Shown here one piece after another: positions 26,783 through 34,542 of a DNA stretch of 64,000 bases. The position numbers and the translations under genes were made by a program. The stretch's first letter is position 1. The number at the start of each line of letters is the position of its first letter. The stretch comes from CAVWGP01 sp963754645 (GTDB lineage Bacteria > Pseudomonadota > Alphaproteobacteria > Bin65), in contig CAVWGP010000011.1 of assembly GCA_963754645.1 (NCBI GenBank), positions 1,178,001 through 1,242,000 on the forward strand. Direction: 5' to 3'. The notes beneath the pieces are model-generated. The model was not told where the DNA came from and searched no databases. It saw only the letters and a program-made list of their open reading frames with translations.

Positions 26783-28785
26783 ATGCCCCGCGAAGCACCC
26801 TGGCTGATCCGCACTTATTCCGGCCATTCCTCGGCCGCGGAATCGAACGCGCTCTATCGCCAGAATCTCGCCAAAGGACAGACCGGCCTGTCGGTCGCCT
26901 TCGACCTGCCGACTCAGACCGGCTACGATTCGGATCATCCGCTCGCCCAAGGCGAAGTCGGCAAGGTCGGCGTGCCCATCGGCCATATCGGCGACATGGC
27001 GGCGCTGTTCGCGGGCATTCCGCTCGCCAAGATGAATACCTCGATGACGATCAATGCCACCGCGCCATGGTTGCTTGGCGCTCTACATCGCGGTCGCGGA
27101 AAAGCAGGGTGCCGCCCGGCGCGAACTCGCCGGCACGACGCAGAACGACATCATCAAGGAATATCTCTCGCGCGGGACCTATATTTTCCCGCCCGAGCCA
27201 TCGCTGAAGCTCACCACGGACACGATCGCTTTCACTTATCGCGAGCTGCCGAAGTGGAACCCGGTCAATGTCTGCTCCTATCATTTGCAGGAAGCGGGTG
27301 CCACGCCGGTGCAGGAGCTCGCCTTCGCGCTCGCCAACGCGATCGCGATTCTCGATCGCGTGCGCGCCTCGGGCCAGGTGCCGGCGGGGGATTTCCCCGC
27401 CGTGGTCGGGCGCATGAGTTTTTTCGTGAATGCGGGCCTGCGCTTCGTCACCGAGATGTGCAAGCTGCGCGCCTTCGGCCGGTTGTGGGACGAAATTTGC
27501 CGCGAGCGCTACGGCGTCGCCGACGAAAAGCTGCGCCGCTTCCGCTATGGCGTTCAGGTCAATTCCCTGGGGCTCACGGAACAGCAGCCGGAGAACAACG
27601 TCTACCGCATCCTGCTCGAAATGCTGGCGGTGGTGCTGAGCAAGGATGCGCGCGCCCGCGCCGTGCAATTGCCGGCCTGGAACGAAGCGCTCGGCCTGCC
27701 GCGGCCGTGGGATCAGCAATGGTCGCTGCGCCTGCAGCAGATCGTGGCGCACGAAACCGATTTGCTCGAGTTCGACGATATTTTCACCGGCTCGCCGGTG
27801 ATCGAGGCGAAAGTCGTGGAGCTGTGCGCCGCCGCGCGCGCCGAGCTGGCCGAGATCGAGCGAATTGGCGGCGCCGTCGCCGCGGTCGAACAGAGCTACA
27901 TGAAACAACGCCTCGTCGAATCGAATGCGCGCCGCTTGAAGGCGATCGAAACCGGCGCGCAAACCGTCGTCGGCGTCAACGCGTTTACCGAGAGCGCGCC
28001 GTCGCCGCTCTTGTCCGGCGACGCGGAGGCGGCCTATCTCAGTGTCGATCCCGCCGCCGAAGCCAAGCAGGTGGCGGCGCTCGAAGCGTGGCGCAAATCG
28101 CGCGACAATGCCAAAGCGCACGCGGCGCTCGCCCGATTGGAACAGGTTGCGCGCGACGGCGGCAATATCATGGAAGCGTCGATCGCTTGCGCCCATGCAG
28201 GACGTCACCACCGGCGAATGGGGCGAGGCGCTGCGCCGCGTCCATGGCGCCTGGCGCGCGCCGACCGGCGTCGGCGCCGCGAGTCTAGGGGCGGGCGACG
28301 GCGCGGCGATCCAAGCCTTGCGCGCCAAGGTCGCCGGCGTATCGGCGAAACTCGGCCGGCGGCTCAAAATCCTCGTCGGCAAGCCGGGCCTCGACGGCCA
28401 TTCCAACGGCGCCGAGCAAATCGCCTTGCGCGCCCGCGATGCCGGCTTCGAGGTCGTCTACGAAGGCATCCGGCTGACGCCGGCGCAGATCGTGCGCGCC
28501 GCGGTCGACGAAGACGTGCACGTCGTCGGCCTCTCCATTCTGTCGGGCTCGCACATTCCGCTCGCGGCCGCGGTCATCGAAGGACTTCGCGCCGCCGGCG
28601 CCGACGATATCCCGGTCGTCGTCGGCGGTATCATTCCGCCGGCCGATGCGGCGGCGCTGAGGGAAAAGGGCATCGCCGCGATCTACACGCCGAAGGACTT
28701 CGACCTCACGGCCATCGTCGGCGATATTGTCGCGGTGGTTGAAGGCGCGGCAGGTTCAGGCAAGGCCACGCTCACGCAATCGTGA
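26783..28785 (+). pseudogene. ecm: Ethylmalonyl-CoA mutase, two single-base frameshifts
   Basis: Removing two bases gives 666 residues, the normal size of MeaA/Ecm. Ecm is a B12-dependent radical enzyme converting (2R)-ethylmalonyl-CoA to methylsuccinyl-CoA. The catalytic half has RTYSGHS, LPTQTGYDSDHPLAQGEVG and MNTSMTINATAPWLL; the B12 half has the DGHSNG base-off motif and SILSGSH and GGIIPP strands. Extra bases break the frame at 27075-27076 (a T in TTGCTTGGC) and at about 28202 (GGACGTC, where GGCGTC would read through). All conserved segments remain on both sides, so read error is likely. The pathway partners ccr and mcd are at 15-19 kb. Upstream spacing to the HExxH gene is 9 bp. Confidence 0.9.
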
Positions 28786-28898
28786 GAACGGCAATCTCGC
28801 CCATCGGGCCGGCGCGTTCTACTTAATCCAGGGTGGACTTGGGCGGCGGGCGCGGTTTCGATCGAGCGACCGCGAGTGGGGCAAGGCGCAATCGAGCA

Positions 28899-29813
28899 AT
28901 GCGATTTTTTCTCGACGATCCGTTGGGACAAGCGGTCGCGACGCCGTTTCTCGCGGCCGCGATCCTGACGCTTGCCATTCGGCTGGCGTTTGGGGCCGCG
29001 CTGGGCGCGCGCTTGGCGGTGGCCGGCGCGGTGTTGGGCTTTCTCGCCGCCGTCGCCAATATGCAGGGTATTCAGGCCTTCCCGCCGCCGGCCTCGGTGC
29101 CGAAGATCTTCTACATCGTGGCGATCGGCGGCGCGATCGGCCTTGCCGTCGATCTCTTGGGCGCCACGCGCAAGGCCGGGCACGCTTTGGCGTTCGTGAT
29201 TCCGCTTGCGGCGCTGGCGTGGCTGGCTGAGCGCCGGCTGGGCGGCGCAATGTCGCCCGGTTTTTTCGCCAATCTCGCGGTCTCGTTCGCCGCCTCGATC
29301 CTGATCTATTGGCGCGTCGCGGCGGCCGCGCGCGGTTCGGCGGAAACCGTCAATCACGCGGCCGGCCTGTTTCCAGCGATCCAGGTTTTGGTCGCGGCCT
29401 CGGGCCTTGGCATACTTGCCGTGATGGGCGCCTCGGCCGGGCTCTCGGCCATGTCGATTGCCCTGGCCGCATCGGCCGGCGGCTATCTGGCGGTAAGCGG
29501 CCTGTTTTATCTCGGCGGCCGCGCGCCGTTTCGCTTCGACGCCACCGGCGCCTTCGGCATTGCCGGCGCGCTGCTGGCGATCGGCTATGTCATCGTGTTG
29601 TTCAACGAGGGCGCCAGCCGTGTCGCGCTCGCCGTCTTGCTTCTTGTTTTCGTCGCCGATATAGCCGCGCGGCCGATCGCGCTTGGCGCCAAGCTCGGCG
29701 ACGGCATGGCCGCGCGCATTGCTCAGCCTTTTTTCTACCTTGCCCTCGTCGCCGTGCCGGCGGCGCTGGCCGTCGCTTACGCCTATCTGATCCTCGGGCA
29801 GCGGCCGGGTTAG
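28899..29813 (+). CDS. Uncharacterised polytopic membrane protein
   Basis: A 304-residue protein from the ATG at 28899 (MRFFLDDPLGQAVATP). Most of the chain is hydrophobic, with roughly nine to ten predicted membrane segments, e.g. LAVAGAVLGFLAAVANMQG, FYIVAIGGAIGLAVDLLG and ALLAIGYVIVLFNEGA. No catalytic motif or transporter signature was seen and the family is not recognised. An upstream ATG (28833) would add 22 basic residues that look like non-coding DNA. It stands 113 bp downstream of ecm. Confidence 0.62.
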   Translation: MRFFLDDPLGQAVATPFLAAAILTLAIRLAFGAALGARLAVAGAVLGFLAAVANMQGIQAFPPPASVPKIFYIVAIGGAIGLAVDLLGATRKAGHALAFVIPLAALAWLAERRLGGAMSPGFFANLAVSFAASILIYWRVAAAARGSAETVNHAAGLFPAIQVLVAASGLGILAVMGASAGLSAMSIALAASAGGYLAVSGLFYLGGRAPFRFDATGAFGIAGALLAIGYVIVLFNEGASRVALAVLLLVFVADIAARPIALGAKLGDGMAARIAQPFFYLALVAVPAALAVAYAYLILGQRPG

Positions 29814-29909
29814 CGCCGCCGTCCAAGGTGCCGGTCGGGAACGATTGCAATCTCGAGCGGAACCGAAATCCACCGTCGATCCACCAACCGCAACCAGGAG
29901 CAAAGAACG

Positions 29910-30530
29910 ATGATCGCAAAAACATTGACGGGACTCGCCGCCGGTATTCTGTTCGCCGCCGCCAGTATTGGTCCGGTGTTCGCGCAAGCCAAAAATTTCT
30001 CCGTCGACCGGTTCCATTCGAGCCTGTATTTCAACGTCAACCATCTGGGCTACTCGAACGTGTTCGGCCTGTTTCGCGATTTCGAAGGCGAGTTCACCTT
30101 CGACGAGAAAGTCCCGGCGTCAGCGAAGGTCAAGCTCACGATCAAGACCGACAGCGTCGACACCAACGACCAGAAGCGCGCCGACGGCGCGCGCAGCCGC
30201 GACGAGCATCTGCGCAATCCGGATTTCTTCAACACCAAGGAATTCCCGACCATGACCTTCGAAAGCACGAAGGTCGAGAGTGCCGACGGCAAGACCGGCA
30301 AGCTGCACGGCAATCTGACGATCCTGGGCCAAACCAAGCCGGTGACGCTCAACGTCACCTTCAACAAGGCGGCGCCTCATCCTTTGCCGGCCTACAATAA
30401 GGTCTGGACCGTCGGCTTCTCGCTGCGCGGCAAGATCAAGCGCTCGGACTGGGGCATGAAATTCGCCGTCCCGGCGCTCGGCGACGAGATCACGCTGATG
30501 CTCGAAATCGAGGGCATGGAGAAGAAGTAG
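29910..30530 (+). CDS. YceI-family periplasmic lipid-binding protein
   Basis: A 206-residue protein with a signal peptide (MIAKTLTGLAAGILFAAASIG, cleavage near VFAQA) followed by the YceI domain. Family strands include FSVDRFHSSLYFNVNHLGYSNVFG, the SVDTNDQKRADGARSRDEHLRN turn, and TMTFESTKVES. YceI proteins bind isoprenoid or long-chain lipids such as polyprenyl or ubiquinone-type molecules in the periplasm. An AGGAG ribosome site precedes the ATG. It is monocistronic, followed by a tandem-repeat hairpin. Confidence 0.93.
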   Translation: MIAKTLTGLAAGILFAAASIGPVFAQAKNFSVDRFHSSLYFNVNHLGYSNVFGLFRDFEGEFTFDEKVPASAKVKLTIKTDSVDTNDQKRADGARSRDEHLRNPDFFNTKEFPTMTFESTKVESADGKTGKLHGNLTILGQTKPVTLNVTFNKAAPHPLPAYNKVWTVGFSLRGKIKRSDWGMKFAVPALGDEITLMLEIEGMEKK

Positions 30531-30538
30531 GCTTGGCT

Positions 30539-30606
30539 GACAGGGACGACAGAGACACTAGGGACAACAGGGACCGGGCAGCGGCGTATTGCTGTCCCTG
30601 TCGTCC
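30539..30606. repeat. Four 9-bp tandem repeats with inverted copy
   Basis: GACAGGGAC, GACAGAGAC, ACTAGGGAC and AACAGGGAC lie head to tail at 30539-30574. ACAGGGAC (30567-30574) pairs exactly with GTCCCTGT (30594-30601), and CGTCC follows with partial pairing. It starts 9 bp after the yceI-like gene, so it may serve as its terminator or as a recombination-prone repeat. There is no T-run. Confidence 0.6.
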
Positions 30607-30689
30607 TTGAAGTCCCCTTGTTTCCGTTCGGGCTTGCAGCCCGCCTCGCCACCGGGGAAGATGCCGCATCTCGCCGATGGAGTTCCCCA

Positions 30690-31673
30690 ATGCGGTTCGT
30701 AACGTTTTTCGCTGTCTGCCTTGCGGCATCTGCCGCGCATGCGCAAACCTCGCCCGTCACCATGCGCATCAGCCATCAGGTGCCGACGGCGCACCATATG
30801 CACAAGCTGGTCGTGCAGTTCGGCGACGACGTGAAGGCGCGGACCGGCGGCGCCGTCGAGGTCAAAGTCTTTCCCTCGGAGCAGATCCACAAGGCGGGCG
30901 AGAATTATCCCGCCGTGGCGCGCGGCGCGATCGAGGCGGCGCTCAGCGTCAATTTCCAATGGGGCAATACGATCCCCGAGATGAACGCGCCGACGATCCC
31001 GTTTTTCTTCGCCGATCTTGAGAAGATCAAGAAATTCCCGGGCTCCGAGGCGCGCAAGTTCCTCGATCAGAAGCTGGCCGAGAAGGGCTTGAAGTCGGTC
31101 GCCTGGCTTTACATCACGCGCCAATCGATCATCACCTCCAAGAAGAAGCCGATCAAGACGCTGGCCGATTTCGACGGGCTGAAAATCCGCGGCCTCAACG
31201 CGCTGACCGACAATGGTTTGAAGGCGGCGGGGGCGGCGCCCTCGGCGATGCCGGGCTCGGAAGTGTATCAGGGCCTCGAATCGGGCGTGCTCGATGCCGG
31301 CCTCACCGACCTGTCCGCCGCCTATTCGCGACGCTTCTACGAAGTGCAGAAATACGGCACCGTGCTGCCCTACTTCGCGGTTTATTTTCATCTGTTCGCC
31401 AATCCGAAATGGTGGGACGGCCTGAAACCCGAGCACCGCGCGGCGATCGAGGCGGCGGCGGCCAAGGCGGAGCAGGACGCGATCGGCGTCACCGAAGAAA
31501 CCGCCAACGCCGCGATCGGCCAATTGCGCGAGAAGGGCATGGAAATCCACATGCTGCCGCCCGCCGAAATCGAAGCCTGGAAGGCGAAGATGCAGCAGCC
31601 GGTGATCGACGCATTCCTGAAAATCACGCCCGACGGCGGCGCGAAGATTCTCGAATTGCTGAAGAAGCTTTAG
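30690..31673 (+). CDS. TRAP transporter DctP-type solute-binding protein
   Basis: A 327-residue periplasmic receptor with signal peptide (MRFVTFFAVCLAASAAHAQ). The family core is visible: a HMHKLVVQFGDDV helix, KVFPSEQIHKAGEN, KIRGLNALTDNG with the substrate-carboxylate arginine, and LQ-type AGLTDLSAA. DctP receptors bind C4-dicarboxylates, keto acids or sugar acids and feed the DctQ-DctM permease, which follows as genes 31697 and 32249. The start ATG 30690 follows a short AGTTCCCCA leader. The ligand is unknown. Confidence 0.92.
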   Translation: MRFVTFFAVCLAASAAHAQTSPVTMRISHQVPTAHHMHKLVVQFGDDVKARTGGAVEVKVFPSEQIHKAGENYPAVARGAIEAALSVNFQWGNTIPEMNAPTIPFFFADLEKIKKFPGSEARKFLDQKLAEKGLKSVAWLYITRQSIITSKKKPIKTLADFDGLKIRGLNALTDNGLKAAGAAPSAMPGSEVYQGLESGVLDAGLTDLSAAYSRRFYEVQKYGTVLPYFAVYFHLFANPKWWDGLKPEHRAAIEAAAAKAEQDAIGVTEETANAAIGQLREKGMEIHMLPPAEIEAWKAKMQQPVIDAFLKITPDGGAKILELLKKL

Positions 31674-31696
31674 GCCGATCGCGCGGCAGGCGCGCG

Positions 31697-32221
31697 ATGG
31701 TCGAGCGGCTCGTCGCCGGCATCGCGCGCCTGTCGCTGCAGTTCGCCGCCGCCGCGTGCCTTGGCTGTCTCGGCGTCATCTGCTACTCGGTGGTGCTGCG
31801 CTATTTTTTCGGCCGGCCGCAACCCTGGGCCGACGAGATCGTCGCCTGGCTCATGGTCGCGACGGTCATGCTCGCCATGCCCGAGGCGCAGCGCCGCGGC
31901 GAGCATGTCGCGGTCGACAGCGTCACCGTGCGGCTCACCGGCCGCTGGCGCGCGGCTCTCGCGCTGTTCGGCGTCGCCACCGTCGCCGCCACCGCCGGGA
32001 TACTGATTTACGAAGGCTTGGCGATGGTCGCCTTCTCGCGCATGGTCGGGATGGCGTCGAACATCAGCGCCGTGCCGATGTGGTGGGTGCAAGCCCTGGT
32101 CCCGATCGGCTTCGCCCTGCTTCTCCTCGTGGCGTTCCTGCAATTCTGGCGCCTCGCGCAGGGCAAAGACGCGGCGGACGCCGATGAAACGCCGGCCATC
32201 AAAGCCGGTCCGCTCGAATGA
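31697..32221 (+). CDS. TRAP transporter small permease (DctQ)
   Basis: A 174-residue membrane subunit with four hydrophobic segments: about residues 10-33, an ADEIVAWLMVATVML helix, an ALFGVATVAATAGILIYEG helix and a VQALVPIGFALLLLVAFLQ helix. The RYFFGRPQPWADEI region is the conserved DctQ loop. It starts 23 bp after DctP and ends 27 bp before DctM. It works with DctM as the sodium-driven permease. Confidence 0.92.
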   Translation: MVERLVAGIARLSLQFAAAACLGCLGVICYSVVLRYFFGRPQPWADEIVAWLMVATVMLAMPEAQRRGEHVAVDSVTVRLTGRWRAALALFGVATVAATAGILIYEGLAMVAFSRMVGMASNISAVPMWWVQALVPIGFALLLLVAFLQFWRLAQGKDAADADETPAIKAGPLE

Positions 32222-32248
32222 GCGGCCGCCTCGAATGATCGGGCACGA

Positions 32249-33553
32249 ATGACTTTTGCCCTTTTGCTCGGCGGGCTCATCCTGCTGCTCTATCTCGGCT
32301 TGCCGATGTTCGCCGGCATGTTTCTGTTCTCGCTCGCCGTCCTGTGGCTTGCGGAAGGCAATATCGCGAGCCTGGGCGAATTCGTTTTCGGCAAGCTCAA
32401 CGTCTATCTGCTGGTTTCGCTGCCGCTCTTCATGCTGATGGCGCGCTTCATGATTCGCGGCAAGGTCGTCGACGATCTCTACGCCGCCGCCTATGTTTTC
32501 GTGCGCCATTTGCCGGGCGGGCTCGGCGTCGCGACGATCGCGGCCTGCACGATCTTCGCGTCGATCTCGGGCTCCTCGGTCGCGACCGCGCTCACCATCG
32601 GCATGGTCGCGATCCCGCAAATGCTGAAATACGGCTACGATCCGCGCAGCGCCTATGGCGCGGTGGCCGGCGGCGGCACGCTCGGCATTCTCATTCCGCC
32701 CTCGGCGCCGATGGTGCTCTATGCGTTCGCCGCGGACGCTTCGGTCGGCGCGCTGTTCATGGCCGGCATCGTGCCCGGGCTGATGCTGGCGCTGATCTTC
32801 GCGGTCTACTGCATGGCGATCGAGCTGCGCCGCGAGAAGCGGCTCGGCACGCGCCGGCAACGCCCGAAACGCGCCAGCTTGGGCGAAATGCTGGCGGCGC
32901 TGCGCAAGTCCTTTTGGGCGCTCACGCTGCCGCCCTTCGTCCTGCTCGGCATCTATTTCGGCATTTTCACCGCCACCGAGGCGGCCGGCACCGGCGCGCT
33001 CTGGGCGCTCATCATCGCCGTCGTCGTCTATCGCGGCCTCGGCGCCAAGGATGTGTGGTCCGCCGGCGAGGAGGCGGCGCGCACGACGGCGATGCTATTC
33101 CTCATCATTATCGGCGCCGGTTTGTTCGGCTATATGCTGACGAAGCTCGGCATTCCCGACGAGCTCGTCCGCATGGTGATCGATCAAAAAATTTCCAAAT
33201 TCGGTTTTCTTCTCGGCATGAGCGTCGTCTTGTTCGCACTGGGCCTGGTTCTCGAATCGGTTGCCATCATTCTGATCACGACGCCCGTCGTCCTGCCGGT
33301 GCTGGCGCATCTTGGGATCGACAAGGTCTGGTACGGCGTGCTGCTGACGATCAATCTCGAGCTGGCGCTGATCTCGCCGCCGGTGGCGCTCAATCTCGTC
33401 GTTATCAAAAGCATCACCAAGGCGCCGCTCAGCGAGATCAACCGCGCGGCGACGCCCTATATGCTCATGCTGTGGGCCGGAATTCTTCTTCTAATTGCGT
33501 TTCCGGAGATTGCCTTGTGGTTGCCGCACAGCCTGGGATATGCCACGCGATGA
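32249..33553 (+). CDS. TRAP transporter large permease (DctM)
   Basis: A 434-residue polytopic protein with about twelve hydrophobic segments and the typical GxxxxGxxIPPSxPM motif as GGTLGILIPPSAPMVLYA (about residues 142-159). Other DctM traits are the FASISGSSVATALTIG and LALGLVLESVAIILITTPV repeats. It is the transport core of a sodium-dependent TRAP system whose receptor is at 30690. Its stop overlaps the start of the Nudix gene by 4 bp (ATGA), so transport and a Nudix enzyme are coupled. Confidence 0.95.
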   Translation: MTFALLLGGLILLLYLGLPMFAGMFLFSLAVLWLAEGNIASLGEFVFGKLNVYLLVSLPLFMLMARFMIRGKVVDDLYAAAYVFVRHLPGGLGVATIAACTIFASISGSSVATALTIGMVAIPQMLKYGYDPRSAYGAVAGGGTLGILIPPSAPMVLYAFAADASVGALFMAGIVPGLMLALIFAVYCMAIELRREKRLGTRRQRPKRASLGEMLAALRKSFWALTLPPFVLLGIYFGIFTATEAAGTGALWALIIAVVVYRGLGAKDVWSAGEEAARTTAMLFLIIIGAGLFGYMLTKLGIPDELVRMVIDQKISKFGFLLGMSVVLFALGLVLESVAIILITTPVVLPVLAHLGIDKVWYGVLLTINLELALISPPVALNLVVIKSITKAPLSEINRAATPYMLMLWAGILLLIAFPEIALWLPHSLGYATR

Positions 33554-34395
33554 GCTTTCTCGATCGCATCCGCGAGTGCAACCGGCGCGACATGACGCGC
33601 TACCGCGCCTTTTTCGTCGCCGGCGCGCAGGTCGGCCGGGTGCGGGACGACATGGCGGCGGCATTGGCACCACATGGCGACGTGTTTGCCGTGACGCCGG
33701 ACAGCGTGACACTGGCGCCGGCGCTTCGCGATTTCGCCGCGCGCAATACGGCGGTCGATCGCGTCCTGCGCGGCCTCGCGGGCAACGGATTGATGACCAC
33801 CTGGCGCGGCGAGCTGTTTCCAGTCACGACATCTTTTTCGGCGCCGCCGCTTCTGCTTATGGAGCGCGCCGCCGTGCCGCTGTTCGGCGTACGCGCCTAT
33901 GGCGTCCATATGAACGGCTTCGTTCGCAAGCCCGATGGCCTGCATATGTGGATCGCGCGCCGCTCGAAGCATAAGCCGACCTATCCCGGGCTGCTCGACA
34001 ATGTCGTGGCCGGCGGCCAGCCTTACGGGCTTTCGCCGCTGGCGAATCTGGTCAAGGAATGCCAGGAGGAAGCCGGCATTCCGCCCGGCCTCGCGGCGCG
34101 CGCGATCCCGGTCGGCGCCATCACCTATTGCGCCGAAACCCACGAAGGGCTCCGTCCCGATGTGCAATTCTGCTACGATCTCGAACTGCCGGAGGACTTC
34201 GTGCCGCGGCCGCACGACGACGAGATCGAGAATTTCATGTTGATGCGGATCGCCGACGTCGCGGACCTCGTCCGCGACACGCAGCAATTCAAGTTCAATT
34301 GCAATCTCGTGATCATCGATTTCCTGGTCCGTCACGGGCTGATCGCGCCCGACGAGCCGGATTACGTCGCCATCGTCCAGGGGCTGCATTCATGA
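33550..34395 (+). CDS. Nudix hydrolase with N-terminal DUF4743 domain
   Basis: A 281-residue enzyme with an N-terminal DUF4743 domain (about 1-120) and a C-terminal Nudix domain. The Nudix box reads as GGQPYGLSPLANLVKECQEE from about residue 155, ending at AGI, the pattern of yeast YJR142W and Tnr3-type proteins. That family hydrolyses damaged thiamine diphosphates (oxy/oxothiamine diphosphate), a repair role. Here the gene is fused by a 4-bp ATGA overlap to a TRAP permease. The ligand link between transporter and repair enzyme is inference; thiamine-related compounds are a possibility. Confidence 0.9.
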   Translation: MSFLDRIRECNRRDMTRYRAFFVAGAQVGRVRDDMAAALAPHGDVFAVTPDSVTLAPALRDFAARNTAVDRVLRGLAGNGLMTTWRGELFPVTTSFSAPPLLLMERAAVPLFGVRAYGVHMNGFVRKPDGLHMWIARRSKHKPTYPGLLDNVVAGGQPYGLSPLANLVKECQEEAGIPPGLAARAIPVGAITYCAETHEGLRPDVQFCYDLELPEDFVPRPHDDEIENFMLMRIADVADLVRDTQQFKFNCNLVIIDFLVRHGLIAPDEPDYVAIVQGLHS

Positions 34396-34516
34396 CCGAG
34401 GCCTGCCGGTGGGCTCGCAAATCGCCGGCCGGCATGACGAGGATGCGCTGGTGCTGCGCGCCGCTTGTGCCTATGAGCAGGCGCATGCTTGGGACTTGCC
34501 GCCGGCGGCGACGTGA
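34394..34516 (+). pseudogene. Amidase C-terminal remnant
   Basis: A reading frame of 40 codons reads DRGLPVGSQIAGRHDEDALV and continues LRAACAYEQAHAWDLPPAAT to a TGA at 34514-34516. This is the well-known end of amidase-signature (GatA-type) enzymes, with their GLPVGxQIxGRxxxDxxxL signature. It starts within the stop codon of the Nudix gene in another frame and has no start codon, no catalytic Ser-Lys core and no upstream amidase. It is a deletion scar: the amidase body has been lost or moved. It probably is not translated. Confidence 0.72.
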
Positions 34517-34542
34517 ACGGGGCGATCGGCGGAGCGCCCAAC

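Noticed and set aside
30539..30606. CRISPR array
   Set aside because: Units are only 9 bp and contiguous, with no spacers or cas genes; it is a short tandem repeat.
34489..34542. Earlier ATG of the MASE1 kinase
   Set aside because: It would extend the protein across the amidase remnant and has no clear ribosome site; the ATG at 34543 has GGAG 8 bp upstream.
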